Positions 40,800 through 49,897 of a stretch of DNA of 64,000 nucleotides are shown in pieces. How positions within the stretch are numbered: position 1 is the first letter of the stretch; every line of letters begins with the position of its first letter. Source of the DNA: Halobacteria archaeon HArc-gm2 (GTDB lineage Archaea; Halobacteriota; Halobacteria; Halobacteriales; Haloarculaceae). The stretch is from positions 372,001-436,000 of the forward strand of contig JAOPKE010000002.1 of the NCBI GenBank assembly GCA_025517465.1. Reading direction: 5' to 3'. A model generated the notes under the pieces. That model searched no databases and had not been told where the DNA came from. It worked only from the letters and a program-made list of their open reading frames with translations. The position numbers and the translations under genes were made by a program.

Positions 40800-42060
40800 G
40801 GCGGTCAGGGCGACGCCTGGCGTCTCCGGGTTCTTCTTCGACGACCAGCGGGCGATCAAGCAGGGGGCGACACAGGACGGCTTCGACTACGAGGGCGACC
40901 CCGTGACGCCCGGCTTCGAGCGCGTCCGGGAGGCGGGCGAGTCACTCATCGTCGAACTGGAACTCGCAGATGGAACGGTCGCCAGAGGCGACTGCGCCGC
41001 GGTGCAGTACTCCGGCGCCGGCGGCCGCGACCCGCTGTTCCGCGCCGCGGAATACGCGCCCGTCGTCGAAGGACCAGTCGCCGACGAACTCGTCGGCCGG
41101 GACGCGACGGCGTTCGGCCAGAACGCCACCGCCCTCGAATCCCTGGAGCCCGCGAGAACCGACGGCGATCGCCTCCACACCGCGGTCCGCTACGGCGTCT
41201 CGCAGGCGCTGCTGAACGCCGCCGCGCAGGCCACTCACCGGACGCCGACGGACGTGCTCGCCGAGGAGTACGGGACCGTCCCGGCCGCCGAACCGATTCC
41301 GGTGTTCGGCCAGTCCGGCGACGAGCGCTACGCGAACGCCGAGAAGATGATCGTCAAGGGGGTCCCGGTCCTGCCCCACGGCCTGTTCAACTCCGTCGAG
41401 AAGGTCGGCGAGGACGGGGAGAAACTGGTCGAGTACCTCGCGTGGCTCTCCGAGCGGGCGACCGAGCGGGGCGAAGCGTACGACCCGCGCTTCCACGTCG
41501 ACGTCTACGGCATCCTCGGCGAGGTGTTCGGGCCGCCGTACGACCGCGAGGAAGTGGTCTCGTACTTCGAGGAGTTGCGTGAGGCGGCCGCTCCGTACCC
41601 GCTGCAGGTCGAGGGGCCGATGGACGCCGAGGGGCGGGCCGAACAGATCGACGCGATGGTCGAACTTCGCGAAGGGCTGGCCAGCGCGGGCGTCGACGTC
41701 GACCTGGTCGCCGACGAGTGGTGCAACACGCTCGACGACGTGCAGGCGTTCGTCGACACGGGCGCCGCCGACGTCGTCCAGGTCAAGACGCCGGACCTCG
41801 GCGGCATCCAGCGCTCGGCGGAGGCGGTCCTCTACTGCGACGGGACCGACACCCGGGCCTACCTCGGGGGAACCTGCAACGAGACGGTGACGTCGGCGCG
41901 GGCCTGTGCCCACGTCGCGCTAGCGACGAACGCCGCCCAGGTCCTGGCCAAACCCGGGATGGGCTTCGACGAGGGGTTCATGGTCGTCACCAACGAAATG
42001 AGGCGGACCATCGCCCGCCGAGCAGCCGGCGCGACCACGGAGGTGACCGCCGATGACTGA
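40789..42060 (+). CDS. mal: methylaspartate ammonia-lyase
   Basis: 423 aa enolase-superfamily enzyme removing ammonia from 3-methylaspartate to give mesaconate. Active-site elements are the His in LPHGLFNSVEK, Mg ligands in FHVDVYG, QVEGPMD and VADEWCN, and the catalytic Lys in VQVKTPDLGGIQ. The length matches characterised MALs. An ATG at 40789 lies inside the end of glmE; a GTG at 40780 would add three residues. It overlaps the hydratase gene by 8 bp. Confidence 0.95.
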   Translation: MRIEAVRATPGVSGFFFDDQRAIKQGATQDGFDYEGDPVTPGFERVREAGESLIVELELADGTVARGDCAAVQYSGAGGRDPLFRAAEYAPVVEGPVADELVGRDATAFGQNATALESLEPARTDGDRLHTAVRYGVSQALLNAAAQATHRTPTDVLAEEYGTVPAAEPIPVFGQSGDERYANAEKMIVKGVPVLPHGLFNSVEKVGEDGEKLVEYLAWLSERATERGEAYDPRFHVDVYGILGEVFGPPYDREEVVSYFEELREAAAPYPLQVEGPMDAEGRAEQIDAMVELREGLASAGVDVDLVADEWCNTLDDVQAFVDTGAADVVQVKTPDLGGIQRSAEAVLYCDGTDTRAYLGGTCNETVTSARACAHVALATNAAQVLAKPGMGFDEGFMVVTNEMRRTIARRAAGATTEVTADD

Positions 42061-43138
42061 CGACGACGAGTACGAGTGGACCGACGCGGAGACGTTCGCG
42101 GCGGCCCTCGACCGCGCCGAGACGCGCGAGAAGGGCCACTTCTTCGAGTTCTTCGAGGAAGGCGACGAGATCGAACACGGCCCCGGCATCCGACTCGCGC
42201 GGTCCGGTAACGAGCAGTGGATGAGCCAGACGCTCAACCACGACCCGGCCTACTGGCGGACCGACGTCGCACAGGAGCGCGAGTTCGAGGAACCGCCGAT
42301 ACACCCCGACTACCTGCTCGCATGCGTGATGGGTCCCTCCGTCGAGGACCTCTCGGAGAAGGGCGGCTACTTCCTGGGCCGGACGAACGTTCACTTCCAC
42401 GAGACGGTGTACCCCGGCACCGAGGTCCACGTCCTGTCGACGGTCGTGGACACGCGAACGTCGTCCTCGCGGCCCGACTACGGCATCGTCACCTGGCAGA
42501 CGGAGGGATACGACGCCGACACCGGTGACGTGCTCGTCAGCTACGAGCGGACGAACATGATCCCTCGCCGGAATCCGGCGGCGACCGACGGCGGTTCCAC
42601 TGAGCGGAGCGAGACGTACACCGCCTCCGACGTCCCGAACATCCCCGAGACCTTCGTCACGCCGGAGGGCGGCTACCTGGAGGACTTCCGGGCCGCGCTG
42701 GATCGGGCGGAATCGGAGGGAACCGCCGTCGCCTACCGCCACGAGCGCGGGCGGACGATGGACGATACACTGGTCGCGGGCCTCCCGCTCGCGACGCTGA
42801 ACACCGCCCGCCAGCACCACAACCGCGACGAGATGGCCGACTCGCCCTCGGGCGACATCGTCGCCTACGGCGACGTGACCCGGTCCGTCGCGCTTGCTCA
42901 CGCGCGCTCCGACGAAGCGACCTACCGCGAGCGGCGCTTCGAGAACGAGCGCTTCCACGACTTCGTCACGCTGGGGGACACCATCTACGGCTTCACGCGC
43001 GTGCTCGACGCCGACAGACCGGTGGCCGACGCCGACGCGGGCGCCGTCACGTTCCAGCACGTCGCCTTCAACCAGGAGCACACGCCCGTCTACTCCGGCG
43101 AGCGGACGGCGCTCGTCCGGTGTGCACCGACGGAGTGA
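42053..43138 (+). CDS. mch: mesaconyl-CoA hydratase (MaoC-like)
   Basis: 361 aa with two hot-dog (MaoC-type) halves: HGPGIRLARSGNEQWMSQTL, GGYFLGRTNVHFHETVYPGT in the first and GDIVAYGDVTRSVALAHARS, GDTIYGFTRVLDADRPV in the second. It hydrates mesaconyl-CoA to beta-methylmalyl-CoA. It overlaps mal (start 42053, mal stop 42060), so translation is coupled. The assignment is supported by the complete pathway around it. Confidence 0.92.
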   Translation: MTDDDEYEWTDAETFAAALDRAETREKGHFFEFFEEGDEIEHGPGIRLARSGNEQWMSQTLNHDPAYWRTDVAQEREFEEPPIHPDYLLACVMGPSVEDLSEKGGYFLGRTNVHFHETVYPGTEVHVLSTVVDTRTSSSRPDYGIVTWQTEGYDADTGDVLVSYERTNMIPRRNPAATDGGSTERSETYTASDVPNIPETFVTPEGGYLEDFRAALDRAESEGTAVAYRHERGRTMDDTLVAGLPLATLNTARQHHNRDEMADSPSGDIVAYGDVTRSVALAHARSDEATYRERRFENERFHDFVTLGDTIYGFTRVLDADRPVADADAGAVTFQHVAFNQEHTPVYSGERTALVRCAPTE

Positions 43139-43224
43139 CCGACGACCGAACGACGAGCCACACCAGCAACACACGAACGACACACCAACGACACACCAAC
43201 GGCAAACCAAACGACACACCACCC
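43139..43224 (+). promoter_or_regulatory. A/C-rich intercistronic leader with short direct repeats
   Basis: This 86-bp gap is almost free of T and poor in G, with repeated acgacacacca / aacgacacaccaac motifs (43170-43220). It is the only real gap in the otherwise overlapping operon. It would give an unstructured mRNA segment before the lyase start, possibly a translation enhancer or mRNA processing site. No TATA-like box is visible. Confidence 0.4.
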
Positions 43225-44265
43225 ATGACACGACTCTGCCGCACGTTCCAGACCGCACCGGCCGCCGTCCCGAAGGAGGACAGCGCGAAGTATCTGAAGT
43301 CCGGCCTGACCGCCGAGGGGTTCCAGTCGCCCGACTGGCTCGTCCCCGATATCGAGGACGGTACGGCGCCGAACATGAAGGCCGAGGCCGTCGAGAACGT
43401 CGTCGAGTTCGTCCCCGAGCACGCGTCCAACTTCGGCGGCGAGATCTGGCCCCGCGTCGAGTGGAGCTACGCCGACTCGGGATTCCGGGAACGCGGGAGC
43501 GACCAGATCCGGACCCTCGTCGACGAGGCAGGCGACCACATCGACGGCGTCGTGGTGCCGAAGGTCGGCCGCCTCGCGGACGTCGAGCGGGCGCTGTCGG
43601 CCGTCGCGGAGGCCGAGCGCGAGTTCGGCCACGACGACGGGAGTATCGGGCTCTCGATCATCGTCGAGACGGCCCGCGCCTGGTCGGACCTCCGAGAGAT
43701 CGCAATGCTCGGCGAGGACGGCCGACTGACTGGCCTGATATTCGGGCCTGTGGACTACACCGCGGAACTGGGCGGCCGGGCGCTCGACGGCGAGCGCCCG
43801 CGCTGGGACGCGATGCTCGAACACCTCTCGAACGAGGCCAGCGCCAGCGACCTGGTCTGCGTCGGCGGCCCCTTCGACCGACTCTTCCACGAGCGCGCCG
43901 GCGTCACGTACTTCAACGCGCCGGGCTACGCCGACCAGGTGACCCACGAGGCGAAGATCGGCATCGACGGGTCGTGGTCGCTCCACCCCAAGCAGACGGT
44001 CCAGGCCAACCGGATCCACATGCCGACGAGCGAGGAACTCGAACGCGACGTCTCGAAGATAGAGCGGTTCAACGAGGCGAAGGCGGAGGGGACGGGCGCC
44101 GTCGTGCTGGACGGCCAGATGGTCGACGAGGCGACGTTCAAGAACTTCGCCAACACCGTCGAGAACGCCCGGGCGATCGACGAGGCCCACCCCCAACAGA
44201 CGGCGGAGTTCTACGACGACGAGTTGCTGGAGCGGACGCGCGAGCTCGACGTCGGGTTCGCGTGA
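43225..44265 (+). CDS. citE1: beta-methylmalyl-CoA / malyl-CoA lyase (CitE-like)
   Basis: 346 aa, MTRLCRTFQTAPAAVPKEDS. HpcH/HpaI/CitE TIM-barrel features include LVPDIEDGTAPNMKAEAVEN, PRVEWSYADSG, GVVVPKVGRL, LSIIVETARAWSDLREIAML and GIDGSWSLHPKQTVQANRIH. It cleaves beta-methylmalyl-CoA to glyoxylate and propionyl-CoA. Glyoxylate then condenses with acetyl-CoA through malate synthase, which is not in this window. It is the last gene of the cluster. Confidence 0.93.
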   Translation: MTRLCRTFQTAPAAVPKEDSAKYLKSGLTAEGFQSPDWLVPDIEDGTAPNMKAEAVENVVEFVPEHASNFGGEIWPRVEWSYADSGFRERGSDQIRTLVDEAGDHIDGVVVPKVGRLADVERALSAVAEAEREFGHDDGSIGLSIIVETARAWSDLREIAMLGEDGRLTGLIFGPVDYTAELGGRALDGERPRWDAMLEHLSNEASASDLVCVGGPFDRLFHERAGVTYFNAPGYADQVTHEAKIGIDGSWSLHPKQTVQANRIHMPTSEELERDVSKIERFNEAKAEGTGAVVLDGQMVDEATFKNFANTVENARAIDEAHPQQTAEFYDDELLERTRELDVGFA

Positions 44266-44269
44266 ATCC

Positions 44270-44536
44270 TCAAACGGAGTCGTCAGCCTGCTCGCCGTCG
44301 CTCGCACCGCGACCGTCGCGATCTGGTGCGTCGTTCCGGCCCGGATCGTCCATCTCTGCGATCACGTCGAGCGCGTTCAGGGCCAGGTAGATGGTGCCAC
44401 CGACGATGGCTGCGCCGCCGACGACGCCCCCGCCGTGAGAATACTCGATCGAAGCGAGTTCGACCGCGATGACGCCGAGGACGACCAGGAGCAGGGCAGT
44501 ACACCGTCGGACGGTTTGCTGGAGGGCTTCGGTCAT
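44270..44536 (-). CDS. small two-helix membrane protein
   Basis: 88 aa: MTEALQQTVRRCTALLLVVL begins a first helix; a second follows (GGVVGGAAIVGGTIYLALNA), then an acidic Asp/Gly/Arg tail. No family is recognised. It is convergent with citE1, separated by only 4 bp. Confidence 0.65.
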   Translation of the reverse strand: MTEALQQTVRRCTALLLVVLGVIAVELASIEYSHGGGVVGGAAIVGGTIYLALNALDVIAEMDDPGRNDAPDRDGRGASDGEQADDSV

Positions 44537-44642
44537 ACCACCTCGTGGTCCCAGGCGGACCGAATAGCTTCCGGCTGTGGCGTCCCGTCGGTACCCTGGC
44601 GGGCCAGAGAATACTTATCACCTGGCTGAACGAATGCCCAGT

Positions 44643-45182
44643 ATGCAAACCATCGTCGCCGGCACCCAGATAGACGCGCCGCGCGCCGACGTGTTCGCCT
44701 TCTTCGAGCGGATGAACGACCGGCGCTACCGCGCCTGGCACCCCGAGGCCCACCGTGATTTCCGGTACGTCAGCGGCGACCGCATCGAGACCGGGACGGT
44801 CGCGCACTTCGAGGAAGTCGTCGGCGGCGACCACCACTCCTTCGACGCGGAATACGCGGCCGTCGTGCCCGACCGCCTGATCGAGTTCCGCCTGACGCAT
44901 CCGGTGTGGCGGCTGTTCCTCCCGACGGTACGGCTGGAATTCCGAGACTCCGGCCGTGGGAGCCACTTCGTCCAGAAGCTGTTCCTCCGGTCGGGCCCGG
45001 TTTCGGCGCACTCGGCGCGGGTCCAGGACGAACTCGCTACCGTTCACCAGCACGTGGTCGAGGAGGGCGAGTACCTGCGAGACGTCGTGGAGAACGACCG
45101 CATCGACGCCATCGACGCGGGGTCGGATCCCGCCGCCGTCGGGGGGCCGTCGGCACAGAGGCTAAACGTCCAGACACCTTAG
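44643..45182 (+). CDS. SRPBCC (START-like) family protein
   Basis: About 179 aa (MQTIVAGTQIDAPRADVFAF). The SRPBCC fold is seen in the opening strand, RYRAWHPEAHRDFRYVSGD, GTVAHFEEVVGG and the long C-terminal helix. It would bind a hydrophobic ligand in the cytoplasm; the ligand is unknown. The ATG at 44643 lies about 27 bp after a clear TATA box (atacttatc, 44611-44619), giving a leaderless message; the ATG at 44634 is an alternative. Confidence 0.82.
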   Translation: MQTIVAGTQIDAPRADVFAFFERMNDRRYRAWHPEAHRDFRYVSGDRIETGTVAHFEEVVGGDHHSFDAEYAAVVPDRLIEFRLTHPVWRLFLPTVRLEFRDSGRGSHFVQKLFLRSGPVSAHSARVQDELATVHQHVVEEGEYLRDVVENDRIDAIDAGSDPAAVGGPSAQRLNVQTP

Positions 45183-45194
45183 CGAAATTGAACG

Positions 45195-45581
45195 ATGGAA
45201 GAACTCGAACTCGGCAAGGCGACGATCGTGTACGAGGACCAGGATGGCGAGATAGTCGAGGAGACTGTCGACAACGAGATGGTCGTCTACGCGCGCGACC
45301 ACTGGATGCTCAAGTCCGGCACCGACGACGACGGCAACGACCTGATGAGCCAGATACCCCGGGACCGGGTCGTCCGCGTCGACAGGAACGTCGAGAAGTT
45401 CGAAGATCAGGCCCGGACCGTCCGCCGACGCGTCGTGTCCTTCGCCGACGAACTCCGCGAGAAGCTCCCGGTCGACGTCGGCGACGGCCGCGGCGGCGGG
45501 CCCCACCGGAGTGGTGACCGGCACGAGCCACAGAGCCAGACCATCCCCGTCGAGGAAGGGGACGAGGGCGACGGACGATAG
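45195..45581 (+). CDS. conserved haloarchaeal protein, function unknown
   Basis: 128 aa: MEELELGKATIVYEDQDGEI, VVYARDHWMLKSGTDDDGND, then VEKFEDQARTVRRRVVSFAD and a hydrophilic tail with Gly, His and Glu. There are no cysteines, signal or membrane helix. The beta-rich first half and helical middle suggest a small cytosolic protein. A TATA-like ggctaaacg (45160-45168) lies about 28 bp upstream. Confidence 0.65.
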   Translation: MEELELGKATIVYEDQDGEIVEETVDNEMVVYARDHWMLKSGTDDDGNDLMSQIPRDRVVRVDRNVEKFEDQARTVRRRVVSFADELREKLPVDVGDGRGGGPHRSGDRHEPQSQTIPVEEGDEGDGR

Positions 45582-45598
45582 CTATCGTGGTCGGTCGG

Positions 45599-46618
45599 CT
45601 AAACAATCTGGAGGAGCGCGTAGGCACCGATCGAGAACGCGTAGAGGGGGATCAGGTACTCCAGCAGGCGACCGGGGAGGACGCGAACGAGATAGGGCGC
45701 AGCGATGGCGGCGAAGAAGGCGCCGGTGAACAGCGACGGGAAGAGCCCGTAGCTGATCGGAAAGCCGGCGGCGAACAGGCCCACGTACGCGAGCGCGCCG
45801 ACCAGCGAGACGATTCCTTCCGACAGGGACGTGATCGCAGTCGCGGTCTTCTCGTAGACGCCGGCGTAGATCTGTCCGAGCGTCGCGACGGGGCCGTATC
45901 CGCCCCCGGAGATACCCTTGTTCAGGCCCGCCAGGAGCGCGAATCCGGCGAGTCGTCGCGGCCGGTAGGTCATCTCCCTGGGCAGGAACTGTCGCAGGAG
46001 GCCGAAAACGCCCATGGCGATGACGAGCACGGCGACGTAGATCTCGATGGCCCGTGCCGGCAACGCGACGACGAGGTACGCCAGCCCGATGGCGAGGAGC
46101 GTTCCGGCGGTGCCGAACCCGACCAGCACGAACACCGCCCTGGTGGCCTCCGTCACCGGTCGCCTCGCCGAGAACGTCACGTTCTCGAACTCGTGGTGGA
46201 GAACGCCGGCGAGCAGTCCGGTCGCGGTTTCCGTAACGAACAGCACCGGGACCACTTCCAGGGGCGCATAGCCCAACGAGAACAGGAGCGGTGCCAGGGA
46301 CGTTCCGAACCCCATTCCGGAGGCGGAGTCGAGCGTCTCGAAGACGAACCCGGCGAGGAGGACGACCGGGACGAACAGCGACGGAGCGGTCTGAACGACG
46401 TTTCCACGCCCGCTGAGGCCGACGACGCCCACGGCGAGGGCGACCAGATAGCCCGCCAGCAACACCGCGATCCGGCGGCGCGTCCGTCGCGGGAGTCGCA
46501 TCCGTTCGCGGATCGGTCTCTCGTCGAGTCGCCGCGCTTCTCTGTCGATTTCAGATTCGTCGTACTCGACGGAGTCCACGCGCTCGACCACCGTCTCTGA
46601 GAGATCTGGCATCGACAT
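45599..46618 (-). CDS. TauE/SafE-family membrane permease
   Basis: About 339 aa from the ATG at 46618 (MSMPDLSETVVERVDSVEYD). A charged N-terminal ~60 residues precede eight to nine hydrophobic helices. The two TauE/SafE half-repeats are visible: LDSASGMGFGTSLAPLLFSL and AGLNKGISGGGYGPVATLGQ. Relatives export sulfite, sulfoacetate or related anions; the substrate is unknown. A TATA-like box (gataaacaa on the minus strand, about 46664-46672) lies upstream. Confidence 0.88.
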   Translation of the reverse strand: MSMPDLSETVVERVDSVEYDESEIDREARRLDERPIRERMRLPRRTRRRIAVLLAGYLVALAVGVVGLSGRGNVVQTAPSLFVPVVLLAGFVFETLDSASGMGFGTSLAPLLFSLGYAPLEVVPVLFVTETATGLLAGVLHHEFENVTFSARRPVTEATRAVFVLVGFGTAGTLLAIGLAYLVVALPARAIEIYVAVLVIAMGVFGLLRQFLPREMTYRPRRLAGFALLAGLNKGISGGGYGPVATLGQIYAGVYEKTATAITSLSEGIVSLVGALAYVGLFAAGFPISYGLFPSLFTGAFFAAIAAPYLVRVLPGRLLEYLIPLYAFSIGAYALLQIV

Positions 46619-46906
46619 CTCGGGTCGACCGTCTGTCCCCCGGTACACCAGACGCGCACATTGTTTATCGCCGCCTATTCCCGGGTTGCCTCGCGTTAGA
46701 CTCCCGATCGAAGTCCCACAGGCGGCGCGTAGCGGGCAGACCGGGGGTTGACCGAGACGCCGTCGCCGAACGAGGCGGTAGGCTCACGTGGATTTGCAGA
46801 TGGTCGCGGTTAGCCGGGCGCGGACGTCTGTGGGTCCGTCGCCGTGCTCGCCATACTGAATCGCAAGGCGCCTATAACAAAAACGATAGACTGCGTAGCG
46901 ATACGT
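46619..46906. other. intergenic region between divergent genes
   Basis: 288 bp between the TauE-like and HdeD-like genes. It holds the minus-strand promoter near 46668 and a plus-strand TATA-like cctataac at about 46870-46877, roughly 30 bp before the HdeD start. I see no RNA gene or repeat in the GC-rich middle. Confidence 0.5.
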
Positions 46907-47515
46907 ATGGCAGAGTCATCGACTTATCGACCGCGAACCGACGGTGAATCGACGCCCGGACTGGAGACCAGCTGGCGCTCCCTCGAAGTCGGCGGGGTAC
47001 TGATGGTACTCCTCGGATTGCTGGCGGTACTGTTCCCGTTCGTAGCGGGTGTGTCCATCTCGCTCGTCCTCGGCGGGTTGCTCGTCGTCGGTGGCGTCGT
47101 CCACGTCGCACACGCCTTTCGGGCGCGCGGCTGGACCGGGTTCGCCGGGCAGGTCCTGCTCGCCGTCGTCTACGTCTTCGCCGGCATCTCGCTGCTCGCG
47201 AACCCGGTGCTCGGTCTGACGACGCTGACGCTGTTGCTCATCGCGTACTTCCTCGTCTCGGGGCTCGTCGAGGTGGCAGTCGGACTACAGCTGCGAGGAC
47301 AGCCGAGGTGGACGCTCCTCCTGGCCAGCGGACTCCTCTCGCTGGTCCTCGGCGGTCTGCTGGTCGTCGGCTTCCCGTCGACGGCCGCCTGGGTCGTCGG
47401 GCTGTACGTCGGCGTCAACCTGATCGCGACCGGCGTCTCGATGGTACTGATGGGCAGGGACGTCCACCGGGCGGTCGCGTCAGTCAGCGGGGACACCGGC
47501 GGCGTCGCGCACTGA
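46907..47515 (+). CDS. HdeD family membrane protein
   Basis: 202 aa with six hydrophobic helices in three pairs: VGGVLMVLLGLLAVLFPFVA, ISLVLGGLLVVGGVVHVAHA, GQVLLAVVYVFAGISLLANP and so on. The repeated G-L-L-V-V-G-V-V-H/FP pattern is typical of HdeD / DUF308 proteins, linked to acid resistance in enterobacteria; the role here is unknown. The ATG at 46907 is chosen over an upstream in-frame one at 46844 because of the TATA box between them. Confidence 0.85.
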   Translation: MAESSTYRPRTDGESTPGLETSWRSLEVGGVLMVLLGLLAVLFPFVAGVSISLVLGGLLVVGGVVHVAHAFRARGWTGFAGQVLLAVVYVFAGISLLANPVLGLTTLTLLLIAYFLVSGLVEVAVGLQLRGQPRWTLLLASGLLSLVLGGLLVVGFPSTAAWVVGLYVGVNLIATGVSMVLMGRDVHRAVASVSGDTGGVAH

Positions 47516-47602
47516 GACCGGCGCTTTTCCACGCATTTCCTACCCATCGACGCGCCCGCACTGGCGGGGCGATTCCGGCCTCGGGCCGGCCGAGCGCCTC
47601 GC

Positions 47603-48721
47603 TCACTCGAAGTACTCGACGAGTCGCTCGGCGGCCTCGTCCACCGTCGGCGTCACGAGGGCAAAGCGGATCCACTCCCGGCGCGACTCGCCGAATGCCT
47701 CGCCGGGCATCCCGGCGACGCCGGCCTGGTCGATCAGTTCGAAGACGTTCTCGAAGGAGCCCGGGAACCCATCGAAGCGTGCCATCACGTAGAACCCGCC
47801 CTCCGGGCGGTCGTACTCGGCGCCCACCGCGTCGAGTGCCTCACAGAACGTGTCGAGTCGACCCTGGAGTCGGTCCCTGTTTTCCGCGTAGTAGTCCGGC
47901 CCGGTCGTCTCCAGCGCCCTGTACACGGCGTACTGGGCCGGCCGCGATCCGGTCACGTTGACGATCATGTGCCGGGTGCGAGCGCGGTCGAGCAACTCGC
48001 CCGTCGGGCCGTCCTCTGGCGGGAAGACGGCGTAGCCCACCCGGAAGCCCGTGATGGCCATCGACTTCGAGAAGGCGTTCGTCGCGACGACGTTGGGCGA
48101 GTCGAACTGCAACGCCGAGGCGAACCGGCCGGTGTAGTCGAAGTGGTCGTACACCTCGTCGCTGACCAGCAGCGCGTCGTTCTCCTCGGCGATGGCGACG
48201 AACTCGGCCATCGCCTCGGCGTCGTACACCGCGCCGGTGGGGTTGTTGGGCGAGTTGACGACGATCACTGCGGTGTCGTCGCTCGCGGCCTCGCGCACCC
48301 GCTCGGGGTTCAGGTGGCCGTCGTCGTCGACCGGGACGAAGTCGACGTCGGCGCCGACGAAGTTCGCACGGCCGGCGTAGTAGGGGTAGACCGGGTCGGC
48401 TAGCAGTATCTCGTCGCCGGAGAAGCGTTCGAGGCCGCCGACCATCGCGAGGTGGTTCGCCTCGCCAGCGCCGTTGGTGACGACGATGCGGTCGCGGTCG
48501 ACGCCGCGTCGCTCGGCGATCTCGGTCCGTAACTCCGGCAGTCCGACGCTCGCGGTGTACTGGAACTCGTCGGCGCCCAGGTCGGCGTACTCGCGGAGTC
48601 CCTCCCGCAGGCCCGCTGGCGGGTCCCAGTCGGGACTCCCCGACACCATGTCGACGACGTCCCGGTCGGCGCGCCGCGCGTACTGGATGACGCGGTAGAA
48701 CTGCGGCGTCTCGTAGTCCAT
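47603..48721 (-). CDS. PLP-dependent class I/II aminotransferase
   Basis: 372 aa from the ATG at 48721 (MDYETPQFYRVIQYARRADR). Fold-type I features are VTNGAGEANHLAMVGGLERF, NSPNNPTGAVYDAEAMAEFV, SDEVYDHFDY and the PLP lysine in NAFSKSMAITGFRVGYAVFP. The C-terminal arginine is in WIRFALVTP. It transaminates an amino acid with 2-oxoglutarate or similar; the substrate is not determined. An earlier in-frame ATG at 48769 would add 16 residues unlike the family. Confidence 0.92.
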   Translation of the reverse strand: MDYETPQFYRVIQYARRADRDVVDMVSGSPDWDPPAGLREGLREYADLGADEFQYTASVGLPELRTEIAERRGVDRDRIVVTNGAGEANHLAMVGGLERFSGDEILLADPVYPYYAGRANFVGADVDFVPVDDDGHLNPERVREAASDDTAVIVVNSPNNPTGAVYDAEAMAEFVAIAEENDALLVSDEVYDHFDYTGRFASALQFDSPNVVATNAFSKSMAITGFRVGYAVFPPEDGPTGELLDRARTRHMIVNVTGSRPAQYAVYRALETTGPDYYAENRDRLQGRLDTFCEALDAVGAEYDRPEGGFYVMARFDGFPGSFENVFELIDQAGVAGMPGEAFGESRREWIRFALVTPTVDEAAERLVEYFE

Positions 48722-48814
48722 ATCTCCCGGGTCGGGACAGTCGGTCTTCGGTGTTGCGGTGGCCCACACGCCTCGGCTATCCGGTGGCCGAACGCGACGC
48801 GTCCGGGGAGGATG

Positions 48815-49081
48815 TCAACGACTGAAGACGACGACGTCGTTGTCCTGAATCGCGACAGTGTAGCCGCAGTACTCGAACGCGACGGTGCCGACGCGCTCGT
48901 CACGGAAGATCCGGTCGAGTGCGTCGGGTTCGACAGCGTCGTAGAGGGGCGGGAGGTCGCCCGGCTCCATCTCTTCGGCGTCGGCGACCGCTTCCGCGAC
49001 CGCCACACTCGGGAGCACGTCCTGGATCGGCACGACGGTGGTGATTTCAGCGCGTTCGTCGGGACTCACTTTCGAATCCAT
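48815..49081 (-). CDS. HalOD1 output domain protein
   Basis: 88 aa. It matches the HalOD1 pattern: VPIQDVLPSVAVAEAVADAE, LPPLYDAVEPDALDRIF then TVAFEYCGYTVAIQDNDVVV. It is a small stand-alone haloarchaeal signalling-output domain, the second one in this window. Partner unknown. Confidence 0.82.
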   Translation of the reverse strand: MDSKVSPDERAEITTVVPIQDVLPSVAVAEAVADAEEMEPGDLPPLYDAVEPDALDRIFRDERVGTVAFEYCGYTVAIQDNDVVVFSR

Positions 49082-49353
49082 GGCGTCCTCGCGGGAAAAG
49101 ACCGGATATCGTTCACCTTCGTTTAAACGGCGACGTCGGCGATATCTAGCGCCGGGTAGAAGTTGACTGAGATGGCGGTACAGCGGCCGAATCGGTTGTT
49201 ATCAATTCCAAAAACGACTTTCGCGAGCGATGGTCCACCGTATCCGGTGGTTCGTCGGCGGTCGGGTTGGGAGTGACCCCCCTCGACGGCGGCCGGACCG
49301 AAACCGGACACCGTTGGGCCGGACTTTTGGCGCTGCCAGTCCAGCCTTCGGGT

Positions 49354-49863
49354 ATGAGCGAGTCAGAAGCGCCGGCCGAGGAGCGCGTGGGTGAGGTGCT
49401 GCGGGAGCGGGGAGAGACGGTCGCCGTCGCAGAATCGTGTACGGGCGGCCTCATCGGGTCGCTGCTGACCGACGTGGCTGGGTCGAGCGACTACTTCGAC
49501 CGGTCGGTGGTGACCTACTCCTACGACGCCAAACGAGACGTGCTCGCGGTGTCCCGGGAAGCCCTCGACGGCCACGGCGCGGTGAGCGAACCAGTGGCCA
49601 GAGAGATGGCGCGGGCGGTACGGGACACCGCGGATACGACGTGGGGCGTCGCGACGACGGGTGTCGCGGGGCCCACGGGCGGGAGCGAGGGGACGCCGGT
49701 CGGAACGGCCTACATCGGCGTGGCGTACGCGGCGCCGTGGGGGTCGGGAGACTCCGAAACGACCGTCGAGCGCTACGAGTTCGACGGCGACCGGGAGGCG
49801 GTCAAGCAACAGGTCGCCGAGCAGGCGCTGTCGGATCTGCTCGACGCCGTCGAAGCCCGGTGA
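49354..49863 (+). CDS. pncC: CinA C-terminal domain protein, NMN deamidase-like
   Basis: 169 aa, MSESEAPAEERVGEVLRERG. Characteristic motifs are TVAVAESCTGGLIGSLLTDV, GSSDYFDRSVVTYSYDAKRD and TTGVAGPTGGSEGTPVGTAY. PncC hydrolyses nicotinamide mononucleotide to NaMN, recycling pyridine nucleotides. The start at 49354 follows a TATA-like gacttttgg (49322-49330) by about 27 bp; the extension to 49267 is not used. Confidence 0.92.
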   Translation: MSESEAPAEERVGEVLRERGETVAVAESCTGGLIGSLLTDVAGSSDYFDRSVVTYSYDAKRDVLAVSREALDGHGAVSEPVAREMARAVRDTADTTWGVATTGVAGPTGGSEGTPVGTAYIGVAYAAPWGSGDSETTVERYEFDGDREAVKQQVAEQALSDLLDAVEAR

Positions 49864-49897
49864 GAGTACCGCTCGCCAGCGCGAGAATCGGGGTCGC

